The notes: a model not told the origin generated them from the sequence alone. Positions 1 through 5,798 are shown, numbered from the stretch's first letter. The stretch is DNA of 7,062 nt from Ferroglobus sp964463865 (GCA_964463865.1 CAYXDX010000078.1:1-7062), one strand, 5' to 3'. Translations and numbers: made by a program.

Positions 1-1118
1 GAGGTAACGTCGGAGGCATAAAAGAGGGGAAGGGGGGCATGGGGATAATAGTTTGCAGGGGGAAGATCGTGGCGATGTTCACCAAAAACAAAGTAAGGGC
101 TGCTCCGATCAAGTTCAACCTGAGAAACTTGTCCGAAGATGTCGAGGGAATTATCGTGAACAGCGGGAACGCTAACGCGTTCACGGGAGAGGAAGGCGTA
201 AAAAAGGCGGAAAAAATGGCCGAGTTTCTGGCAAAAAAGCTCGGGTGCGAAAAGAGTAAAATTGCGGTCGCGTCCACCGGAGTCATAGGAGAACAGCTGG
301 ACTTGGATGTCGTTCTAAGCTTAGCAGAGCGCGTCTACCAGAACCTCGGAAGCGACGAAGATTCCGCTCTCTCCTTCGCAAGAGCGATTATGACGACTGA
401 CAGATACCCGAAAATGAGCTACACAGAAGCTCGCGGAGTTAAGGTTGCCGGAATAGCCAAAGGAGCCGGAATGATCGCTCCGAACATGGCCACCATGCTG
501 GCGTTCATCATCACGAACGCGAAGATGTCCGTTGACGACATGAGAAAAGCGCTGAAAAAAGCTGTAGATCGCTCTTTTAACGTCGCGGTCGTGGACGGAG
601 ACACTTCCACCAACGACAGCGTCTTCCTAATCTCTACTGGAGAGGTCGAAGCCGAGCAGAAACTTTTCGAGGAGCTACTGACTCGAGTTTGCGTAGATCT
701 CGCGAGGCAAATAGTTAGGGACGGAGAAGGTGCGAGGAAGCTCATAACGTTCAGAGTAAAAGGAGCCGTAAGCGACGAGGAGGCTTTCAGAGCGGCAAAA
801 ACCGTGGCGAGCTCGTTACTGGTAAAGACCGCATTTTTCGGTGAAGATCCGAACTTTGGAAGGATCGTGGCAGCTCTCGGAAGAGCTGGAGTAGAAATGG
901 ACGAGAACATCTCGATTTCGTTCGTCAGTCCGAACGGTGAGGCGAAAGTAGTCGAAAGGGGAAGAGTCGTGATCGACGTAGAGGTGGCGAAAAGAGTTAT
1001 ATCCTCGGACGAGGTTGAAGTTGTAATCGACCTTCACAAAGGCGACGGAGAGGGGTTCGCTTTCGGGTGCGACCTCGGTTACGAATACGTCAGGATAAAT
1101 TCGGAGTATACGACATGA
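1..1118 (+). CDS. argJ: ArgJ, glutamate N-acetyltransferase / ornithine acetyltransferase (5' partial)
   Basis: ArgJ transfers the acetyl group from N-acetylornithine to glutamate, recycling acetyl in cytoplasmic arginine synthesis; some members also use acetyl-CoA. The family makes one precursor that self-cleaves before a nucleophilic threonine. Here the signature GAGMIAPNMATML is present, and the predicted cleavage is between Ala (489-491) and Thr (492-494). Other family blocks are SGNANAFTGEEG near 160-195, DGDTSTNDS at 594-620, GEDPNFGR at 840-863, and the C-terminal CDLGYEYVRINSEYTT. The frame is open to the left edge: GNVGGIKEGKGG before the ATG at 39 reads as ordinary ArgJ N-terminal sequence. 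That ATG is therefore internal, and about 20 residues plus the true start lie outside the window (371 residues visible; the family is near 390-400). The stop overlaps the next gene as ATGA. Whether it is mono- or bifunctional cannot be read from sequence. Confidence 0.96.
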   Translation, partial: GNVGGIKEGKGGMGIIVCRGKIVAMFTKNKVRAAPIKFNLRNLSEDVEGIIVNSGNANAFTGEEGVKKAEKMAEFLAKKLGCEKSKIAVASTGVIGEQLDLDVVLSLAERVYQNLGSDEDSALSFARAIMTTDRYPKMSYTEARGVKVAGIAKGAGMIAPNMATMLAFIITNAKMSVDDMRKALKKAVDRSFNVAVVDGDTSTNDSVFLISTGEVEAEQKLFEELLTRVCVDLARQIVRDGEGARKLITFRVKGAVSDEEAFRAAKTVASSLLVKTAFFGEDPNFGRIVAALGRAGVEMDENISISFVSPNGEAKVVERGRVVIDVEVAKRVISSDEVEVVIDLHKGDGEGFAFGCDLGYEYVRINSEYTT

Positions 1119-2326
1119 GGCACATCATAATAGGAGGAGGTAGGGTAGGTCGAAACCTTGCAAAGCTTCTTGGCAGAGACTACTTGATAGTGGAGAAAGA
1201 CGAAAGAACTTATAGAGAGCTCATCAAAAACGGGTTCAACGCCGTTCTTGGAGACGCGACTGACGAAAGTCTGCTCAGGAGGTTGCCGATTGAAGGGGCC
1301 AAAGTTATCCTCGCAACGAACGACGACGCTACGAACCTCGCAGTGGCGAGCATGGTCAAAAAGCTGGGCGCTGAGGAGATCATCGCGAGAGTCGAAGACG
1401 GCGAGAAGGTCGAAGACTACCTGAAAGCTGGAGTGAGGGCTGTCGCCTGCGAAAAAGTCGTCGCCTCCGAGTTGATGCACGAGATAACCGAGGGCAGAAA
1501 GAAGTATTTCGAAGTTTCAGTCACCGAAGACAACTTCGCCGGTCGAAAGCTTTCGGAAATAAGCATCGGTGAAGGTTGCACGGTGGTCGTCGTTTTCAGG
1601 AGTGGGATGGCGTTCAAGCCTTCTCCCGACTTGAAGCTCAAATCTGGAGACGTTCTCGGAATTATATGCGGTAAGGAGATAAGAGCCACTAAAAAGCCGT
1701 TCGAGGAAATACTCGTGGTGATCACCGATCCAAAGAGAGCTGAAGAAACGATCTCAGAAGCGAAAATGATCGCGGAAAGATTTGATGCTGAGCTCATATA
1801 CCTCTACAAGTCGAAGGGGACACTGTCGTGCAGCGTAGTCGCGAAAAATTTCGAAGAATTGGACGTAAACGAGGCGATAGACGTAATAGACGCTTTCGAG
1901 GGGAAAGTCGACCTCGTGGTAACCAACGTTATGAAAGAAAAAGTCCCGGCGCTCAAAATCTTGGAGAGGTTTCCGGTCGTTTTTGCGAAAGGCAAGAAAG
2001 ATTACGGGAAAATTCTTGTGATCGTCAACACTTCGAAGCCTGAAAAACTCTTAACCTACGCATCGGCTTTGTCGAACTTTTTCGGAGATTCGACGGTAAT
2101 GTTCCTCGACAAGGAACAGCTCAAGTCCTCGTCTTCGCTGATTGAGAGTCCAAAAGTAAAAACCACGGTCGCCTCGCACAATCCGTTAGTCGAGGTGATC
2201 AAAGAAGTAAAGGAGGGCTACGACCTCGTAGTCTTTTCCGCAAGAAACGACGTCGGAAACCTCAGCGAGTCCGTTCTCTGGAAGATAATAATGGACACGA
2301 AGTCCTCGGTCATGGTGGTCGAATGA
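1115..2326 (+). CDS. RCK (TrkA-type) NAD-binding regulator with C-terminal UspA-like region
   Basis: The 403-aa protein begins with a Rossmann RCK_N domain: IIGGGRVGRNLA at residues 5-16 is the dinucleotide loop, and Glu27 at the end of strand 2 would contact the ribose. The TrkA-typical GDATDESLLRRL is at 46-57 and ILATNDDATNLA at 65-76. Residues about 133-190 look like an RCK_C (TrkA_C) domain. From about 196 onward two stretches resemble a degenerate tandem universal-stress-protein fold, each starting on a strand (EEILVVITD at 197-205, GKILVIVNT at 298-306), the second ending SSVMVVE. RCK domains gate K+ channels and cation antiporters in response to NAD(H), ATP or related ligands. I start at 1115, not the in-frame ATG at 1067, because 1115 begins directly on the GxGxxG strand, has GGAG at 1103-1106, and gives an ATGA overlap with argJ. 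The next gene overlaps by 4 nt and encodes a CPA2 antiporter, the likely partner. The Usp assignment is weaker than the RCK one. Confidence 0.88.
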   Translation: MRHIIIGGGRVGRNLAKLLGRDYLIVEKDERTYRELIKNGFNAVLGDATDESLLRRLPIEGAKVILATNDDATNLAVASMVKKLGAEEIIARVEDGEKVEDYLKAGVRAVACEKVVASELMHEITEGRKKYFEVSVTEDNFAGRKLSEISIGEGCTVVVVFRSGMAFKPSPDLKLKSGDVLGIICGKEIRATKKPFEEILVVITDPKRAEETISEAKMIAERFDAELIYLYKSKGTLSCSVVAKNFEELDVNEAIDVIDAFEGKVDLVVTNVMKEKVPALKILERFPVVFAKGKKDYGKILVIVNTSKPEKLLTYASALSNFFGDSTVMFLDKEQLKSSSSLIESPKVKTTVASHNPLVEVIKEVKEGYDLVVFSARNDVGNLSESVLWKIIMDTKSSVMVVE

Positions 2327-3441
2327 ACGACTTCGTCGCCGTGGTCTTAATATCGGGCTTAGCCTTTGCCTCTCCGCTGATAGCGGAAAGAATAAGGTTG
2401 CCAGCAGTTATAGTGGAGATTCTTTTCGGGATGGTTTTAGCGGCGATAGTGTCCAACATCCTCAGCTTCGAGTGGTTCGAATTCTTGGCGCTGCTCGGAC
2501 TGATTTTCCTCATGTTCCTCTCCGGACTCGAAATCGATTTTTCGGTGCTGGAAAAGAGAAGAGACATTTTCTGGTTCTCCCTCGCATACATTCTCGGAAG
2601 TTTCCTCATCTCATACCTCGCGACGGTAACGCTAAAGCTCCACGTGATTTACGCAGTCTTCCTAACGAACGTCTCGCTCGGTCTCGTGGTTCCGGTTCTG
2701 AAAGAAAAGAGGATGTTACAAACGGATTTCGGACAGAGCATACTCATAACGACGTTCCTGACGGACTTCCTTACGATGACGCTCCTCTCCGGAATTATCA
2801 TTTACGAGAAGTTCGAGAGCGTTTCGGTCGAGTTCGTTCTTTCTTTCGGAATACTCGTGCTATACGCCCTTTCCCATTACCTCGGCGAAAGGCTGATATG
2901 GAGGTATCCGAAGTTCTTCGCGAGACTTTACGAAGACCCCATGGAACTCGGCGTCAGGGGTGCTTTTGCTTTGATGATTCTCTTCTCCGGTATAGCAGCA
3001 CTTCTCGGTTCCGAATCTATTCTTGGAGCCTTTCTTTCAGGGGTTCTGGTATCCGCGGTGTTGAGAGGTGGGGGTAGTCTGGGAGAAAAACTTGGCGCGG
3101 TCGGTTACGGCATATTCATACCGATATTCTTCCTCAAAGCCGGAGCTGACCTATACGCGTCCATAAGCTCTGTAGACGTGTCTTTCGTTGCAGCCCTCGT
3201 CGTTTTCGCGTTCCTCACCAAGATAGTTCCGTCGTTTGTGTTTTTCGAAAAGTTCGGCGTTAAGGAGGGCCTAAAAGTTGGAATCCTTCAGGTGTCGAAA
3301 CTCAGCCTTACCGTCGCAGGAGCCGAAATCGCGAGAAGTGCCGGAATAATAAGCGACTCGGAAGCTGCTAACGTGATATTCTTCACGCTCGTAACGGGAA
3401 TACTCGCACCCACCATGTTCAGGATGGTGATGTCGAAATGA
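2323..3441 (+). CDS. CPA2-family (Kef-like) cation/proton antiporter membrane subunit
   Basis: This is a 372-aa hydrophobic protein with about 12-13 membrane-spanning stretches (for example 27-47, 52-68, 82-104, 108-125, 137-160, 168-185, 212-247, 258-275, 285-303, 319-337, 350-368). Family marks are ERIRLPAVIVEILFGMVL near 22-39, FLSGLEIDF at 65-73, and GQSILITTFLTDFL at 137-150. The last aligns with the KefC stretch ending in its Gln-Asp ion-site pair, so Asp148 should be the transport aspartate with Thr147 in the variable partner place. Lys300 (FLTK) fits the conserved basic residue of a late helix. The protein stops right after the membrane domain and lacks the RCK tail of KefB/KefC. That tail appears to be supplied by the gene upstream, which overlaps it as ATGA with GGTGG at 2314-2318 as ribosome site. 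Likely exchange is K+ or Na+ for H+ at the cytoplasmic membrane; the ion cannot be told from sequence. Confidence 0.9.
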   Translation: MNDFVAVVLISGLAFASPLIAERIRLPAVIVEILFGMVLAAIVSNILSFEWFEFLALLGLIFLMFLSGLEIDFSVLEKRRDIFWFSLAYILGSFLISYLATVTLKLHVIYAVFLTNVSLGLVVPVLKEKRMLQTDFGQSILITTFLTDFLTMTLLSGIIIYEKFESVSVEFVLSFGILVLYALSHYLGERLIWRYPKFFARLYEDPMELGVRGAFALMILFSGIAALLGSESILGAFLSGVLVSAVLRGGGSLGEKLGAVGYGIFIPIFFLKAGADLYASISSVDVSFVAALVVFAFLTKIVPSFVFFEKFGVKEGLKVGILQVSKLSLTVAGAEIARSAGIISDSEAANVIFFTLVTGILAPTMFRMVMSK

Positions 3442-4652
3442 AGATTGCCGTGATCGGAGCCGGACTGTCGGGATTGAACGCGGCGAGAATATTGTCGGAA
3501 TACGCTGATGTCGTCGTGTTCGAGAAGAATTCGGTGGGTGGTCTGCTCTCGTCTGTTTGCGAGGATTACTGCATAGAGAAGTTCTACCACCACTGCTTCA
3601 GAGGGGACGAATACCTGATAGAGCTTATAAACGATCTCGGACTCTCGTCCAAACTTGTATGGAAAGTTGTCAGAGTCGGTCAGGAGCTAAACGGTAAGAT
3701 CTACCCCTTAAACACGCCCTTAGAAATTCTGAGATATCCAGGCATGAGCCTGATAGAAAAAGTCAAACTCGCGAAGTTCACAGTAACATCCAGAAACAGA
3801 GACTACAGAAACTACGACGACGTGGGCGTCGTGGACGGGATTAAGAAAGAACTCGGAGAGTCTTTGCTCGACAAATTCTTCCTGCCTCTCCTAAAGTCGA
3901 AGTTCGGAGAGAACTATCAGGAGGTCAGCTACGCCTGGCTCCTCGCGAGGGTTTCCATAAGGAGTAACAGAAAACTCACCGGAGAGGAGCTCGGCTACCT
4001 CAAGGGCGGATTTCAGGCGTTAATAGACAGGTTGTCCGAGGGTTTGGCGATTAAATTCGAGAGTGCGAAGATCAATAAGAGCGGTCGGTGGGAGGTAAAC
4101 GGCGAAAAGTTCGACGCGCTCGTGTTTACGGGACCGCTCCCAGAACTCGGCGACCTTCGGAGAAAACTCGGGATAGAGAGCGTGAAATACCAGAGCAGTA
4201 TCTGTTGCATACTGACGTCCGAGAGTCCAATTACCGAAGACATTTACTGGACGAACTTCCACGACGCTCCGTTTGGAGCGATGATAGAGCACACGAACTT
4301 CATGCCCGTAGAAGATTACGGGGAGTATATAACGTACCTCGCGAGCTACACGACTCCGGACAAGCTTTACGAAAAAAGCGACGAGGAGCTGAAAAAATTG
4401 TGCGTTTCTTACCTGAAAAGGCTTGGATTCGACGAAAAAGATCTAAGAAAATTCTTAGTGTTCCGGGCGAAGTTTAGCGGACCCATATACGAGAGAGGAT
4501 ACCTCAGAAAAATCACCCCATACAAAGTCGCCGAAGGGTTCTACGTCGCCGGAATGACGTCCGAAGCTAACTACCCGGAAAGGAGCATGAACGGTAGCCT
4601 CCTTGCGGGAAAAAGAGTTGCCGAGAAAATTATAAGAGACCTTCTCTCTTAG
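3438..4652 (+). CDS. FAD-dependent oxidoreductase, amine oxidase / protoporphyrinogen oxidase-like superfamily (COG1232 type)
   Basis: This 404-aa protein opens with a dinucleotide-binding strand-turn-helix, AVIGAGLSGLNAARIL at 4-19, with Glu29 as the ribose-binding acid and GG at 34-35. The KFYHHCFRGDEYLIELINDLGL region (48-69) and LKGGFQALIDRLS (188-200) match a group of flavoproteins usually labelled NAD(P)/FAD-dependent or protoporphyrinogen-oxidase-like. The C-terminal FAD-contacting block is GFYVAGMTSEANYPERSMNG (367-386). The substrate is unknown. A role in classical heme synthesis is doubtful, because most archaea make heme through siroheme and do not need a protoporphyrinogen oxidase. 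Relatives can sit near glycan genes, so a carotenoid-, quinone- or sugar-related oxidation is possible. The start overlaps the antiporter stop as ATGA, with a strong GGTGATG at 3426-3432. The last 23 nt overlap the convergent DUF1152 gene, leaving no space for a terminator between them. Confidence 0.87.
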   Translation: MKIAVIGAGLSGLNAARILSEYADVVVFEKNSVGGLLSSVCEDYCIEKFYHHCFRGDEYLIELINDLGLSSKLVWKVVRVGQELNGKIYPLNTPLEILRYPGMSLIEKVKLAKFTVTSRNRDYRNYDDVGVVDGIKKELGESLLDKFFLPLLKSKFGENYQEVSYAWLLARVSIRSNRKLTGEELGYLKGGFQALIDRLSEGLAIKFESAKINKSGRWEVNGEKFDALVFTGPLPELGDLRRKLGIESVKYQSSICCILTSESPITEDIYWTNFHDAPFGAMIEHTNFMPVEDYGEYITYLASYTTPDKLYEKSDEELKKLCVSYLKRLGFDEKDLRKFLVFRAKFSGPIYERGYLRKITPYKVAEGFYVAGMTSEANYPERSMNGSLLAGKRVAEKIIRDLLS

Positions 4653-5538
4653 CTATTTCGAACTCCAGATCCAGTTCGGTTTTTATTCCGAGTTCGTTCA
4701 ACCTGCTGTTGGCCTCGTGTATGCTTCTCGATCCCTCAACGAACCTCGCGAGGATCTTGTCGTAAACCTTCTTGAGCTCCAGGTAGAATATCAGGGAATT
4801 CAATATGGAAACGCCGATTTTAACCTCTCCCCAGAACAGGTATTCGCCAAAGTAACCCTTAGCCGCGAGTAACGGTATCTTGGACGACTCCGTCTCGACG
4901 GAGAAAACGAATTTTTCGAGCTTTTCGTCGTGTTCGACCGCGCTGACTCCGAGCAGTGCGTCGTTCGATTCGGAAAGATACCTTTCTATCTCTTCTCTTG
5001 CCAGCTCTCCGTCGCTCCCAAACCCAACCACGGCCAGGACTGTCTCAAAACTTTTTAATGACGCTAAAGCGATGGCATCTGCGAGGGGACTCGTTAAATT
5101 TTTCTCGACGCCTCTCGCAAGAGAGTCGCCTCCGGCGTCTACAGCGATTATCAAATCCACGTTCTCGTCTTCGACGAACTCTTTAATGGACTCCTTCAGC
5201 GGCTCGTCTCCCTTCGTTATGTCCACTGCGAGCACCTTTTCGTTTAAAAACCTCGCGACCTTGGAACAGATGAGTTCGACGCCGTTTACTTTCTCCCCTC
5301 CACTAAGCCACCCGAGACAGTCGTTATACCTAACAACGCCTTCTATCTCCTCTATCGAGGTCGGCCCGGGCTTCCTGTCTCTTCTTATTCTCTCCCACAC
5401 GACTCCACCGAGGACGCAATCCACGTCAAACCTCTCCGCTAACTTTTTAACGTAAATCGTGCTTACGACGTCGCCTCCTCCCCCTATACCGAGTATCAGC
5501 ACTTTATCCACGCTCTTCAGTAAGTCGATGATCTTCAT
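4630..5538 (-). CDS. DUF1152 family protein, function unknown
   Basis: The 302-aa protein resembles the DUF1152 family, found mainly in archaea and some actinobacteria. A glycine-rich nucleotide-type loop, ILGIGGGGDVVS, lies at residues 15-26. RDRKPGPTSIEEIEGV at 53-68 and DAGGDSLARG at 134-143 are the family-like blocks, and GFGSDGEL (172-179) follows. No transmembrane or signal segment is evident. The alternating strands and Gly-rich loops suggest a Rossmann-like fold binding a nucleotide or phosphate, but I know of no established reaction. The ATG at 5538 is preceded by no in-frame alternative and no clear Shine-Dalgarno site (the bases just upstream are C-rich), so the mRNA may be leaderless or weakly initiated. 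It is transcribed away from the cdrS-ftsZ2 pair and runs 23 nt into the end of the FAD oxidoreductase gene. Confidence 0.85.
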   Translation of the reverse strand: MKIIDLLKSVDKVLILGIGGGGDVVSTIYVKKLAERFDVDCVLGGVVWERIRRDRKPGPTSIEEIEGVVRYNDCLGWLSGGEKVNGVELICSKVARFLNEKVLAVDITKGDEPLKESIKEFVEDENVDLIIAVDAGGDSLARGVEKNLTSPLADAIALASLKSFETVLAVVGFGSDGELAREEIERYLSESNDALLGVSAVEHDEKLEKFVFSVETESSKIPLLAAKGYFGEYLFWGEVKIGVSILNSLIFYLELKKVYDKILARFVEGSRSIHEANSRLNELGIKTELDLEFEIAKREGLL

Positions 5539-5613
5539 GGGGCGAAAATCGTCAGCACACCTTAAAACTGTAACGACCTTATTTTAATAACCATTATCAT
5601 TTTTAGTTATTCG

Positions 5614-5627
5614 TATAAATATAAAAG
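5614..5627 (-). promoter_or_regulatory. Candidate TATA box for the DUF1152 gene
   Basis: Read on the minus strand this is CTTTTATATTTATA, close to the archaeal TTTATATA consensus. A start about 25 nt downstream would give a leader of some 55 nt. A second, weaker option is TTTTAA at about 5563-5568, which would place the start at or next to the ATG (leaderless), consistent with the missing Shine-Dalgarno. The whole stretch 5580-5690 is AT-rich, so chance matches are expected. Confidence 0.4.
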
Positions 5628-5639
5628 CCGATTAAATAT

Positions 5640-5679
5640 ACTGATCAGTTCAACAATTCTTAAATATGTCTGATATTAG
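5640..5679. promoter_or_regulatory. Pair of related near-palindromes flanking the TATA-like box (possible operators)
   Basis: ACTGATCAGT at 5640-5649 is a perfect 10-bp palindrome. CTGATATTAG at 5670-5679 is a palindrome with one mismatched pair and shares the CTGAT half-site. Their centres are 30 bp apart, close to three helical turns, and the TATA-like box lies between them. Ribbon-helix-helix proteins bind short repeated sites of this kind, so autoregulation by the downstream CdrS-like protein is a reasonable guess. Confidence 0.35.
5660..5667 (+). promoter_or_regulatory. Candidate TATA box for the rightward leader / cdrS-ftsZ2 transcript
   Basis: TTAAATAT, preceded by the A-rich CAACAATTC that could serve as a BRE, is the best rightward TATA-like element in the gap. 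The usual archaeal spacing of about 25 nt predicts transcription starting near 5687-5692, just before the GC-rich block and about 110 nt ahead of the cdrS start. It lies between two related near-palindromes. There is no experimental support. Confidence 0.45.
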
Positions 5680-5686
5680 TCATACA

Positions 5687-5697
5687 TTGTCGGACAA
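5687..5697. promoter_or_regulatory. Inverted repeat at the predicted transcription start
   Basis: TTGTC-G-GACAA is an exact inverted repeat with 5-bp arms and a one-base centre. It lies where the rightward transcript should begin and directly abuts the small ORF's ATG at 5698. It could be an operator or a chance repeat. Confidence 0.3.
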
Positions 5698-5766
5698 ATG
5701 GTGACCTATAGGCACCCCATGGGTGACGGCGGGAAGGCGAGCGGAGGACGAATGTCCTCCGTTTAA
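5698..5766 (+). CDS. Possible 22-aa small ORF / leader peptide
   Basis: An ATG at 5698 opens 22 codons ending in TAA at 5764-5766. The peptide begins MVTYRHPMGDGGKASG and ends GRMSSV: glycine-rich, basic, with no membrane segment. The predicted transcription start is only some 6-11 nt upstream, so it would be translated from a nearly leaderless mRNA, a normal mode in archaea. It ends 32 nt before the cdrS ATG. A second in-frame ATG is at 5719. I recognise no family. The same bases form stable hairpins, so coding and RNA explanations compete, or both hold if it acts as an upstream ORF. Confidence 0.3.
   Translation: MVTYRHPMGDGGKASGGRMSSV
5742..5761 (+). other. Perfect 8-bp stem-loop with GAAT loop
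   Basis: CGGAGGAC at 5742-5749 pairs exactly with GTCCTCCG at 5754-5761 around the four-base loop GAAT, followed by TTTAATTCC. The short T run makes it a weak intrinsic-terminator candidate. If it ends a small RNA, cdrS-ftsZ2 would depend on read-through or another promoter. The 5' arm contains a GGAGG, so the stem also hides a Shine-Dalgarno-like sequence. Confidence 0.6.
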
Positions 5767-5788
5767 TTCCTCTACATCATTTACTTCA

Positions 5789-5793
5789 GGTGG
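5789..5793 (+). promoter_or_regulatory. Ribosome binding site that fixes the cdrS start
   Basis: GGTGG lies five bases before the ATG at 5799, a good archaeal spacing. The alternative in-frame GTG at 5790 falls inside this motif and has no site of its own, so 5799 is the better start. Confidence 0.65.
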
Positions 5794-5798
5794 ACGAA

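Larger units (their letters stand above)
5690..5766 (+). ncRNA. Candidate structured leader RNA or small RNA upstream of cdrS-ftsZ2
   Basis: The bases from 5698 to 5763 are about 62% G+C (41 of 66 by hand count), while the preceding 100 nt are strongly AT-rich. In thermophilic archaea such a GC island in an intergenic gap is a classic sign of a structured RNA. One hairpin pairs GGTG(A)CC at 5700-5706 with GGCACC at 5711-5716 around a TATA loop. A competing hairpin pairs CACCC at 5713-5717 with GGGTG at 5721-5725. A third is the perfect 8-bp stem at 5742-5761. GGTGAC occurs twice (5700-5705 and 5722-5727). I could match it to no riboswitch class I know. It may be the 5' leader of the cdrS-ftsZ2 mRNA, a separate sRNA, or simply the coding sequence of the overlapping 22-codon ORF. 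Confidence 0.45.

Noticed and set aside
39..41. ATG at 39 as the argJ start
   Set aside because: The frame is open to the window edge and the residues before it fit the conserved ArgJ N-terminal region, so the gene begins outside the window.
419..910. Long minus-strand open frame opposite argJ, and similar frames opposite the other genes
   Set aside because: They lie antisense or out of frame to clearly conserved genes, have low-complexity Ser/Thr/Ala-rich or Arg-rich translations, and show no family motif.
1067..1114. In-frame ATG at 1067 as the RCK gene start
   Set aside because: It adds 16 residues that match no RCK sequence and read argJ's tail in another frame; the ATG at 1115 begins on the Rossmann strand and has a ribosome site.
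5698..5766. Known riboswitch (fluoride, TPP, guanidine, Moco, cobalamin types)
   Set aside because: The conserved cores I remember for these classes are not found in the block; an Infernal search would settle it.
5742..5770. Strong intrinsic terminator
   Set aside because: The stem is good but only three or four T's follow, interrupted by AA, and the cdrS-ftsZ2 pair lacks another convincing promoter downstream.
5698..5780. H/ACA or C/D box guide RNA
   Set aside because: An ACA is present at 5774-5776 but lies 12 nt beyond the stem, and I see no pseudouridylation pocket or kink-turn; no convincing C and D boxes are present.
5790..5792. GTG at 5790 as the cdrS start
   Set aside because: It lies within the GGTGG that serves the ATG at 5799, and has no upstream site of its own.
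5539..5798. Replication origin, CRISPR array, tRNA or mobile element in the gap
   Set aside because: There are no repeated units longer than a few bases, no origin-type repeats that I can recognise, no tRNA cloverleaf and no transposase or terminal repeats.
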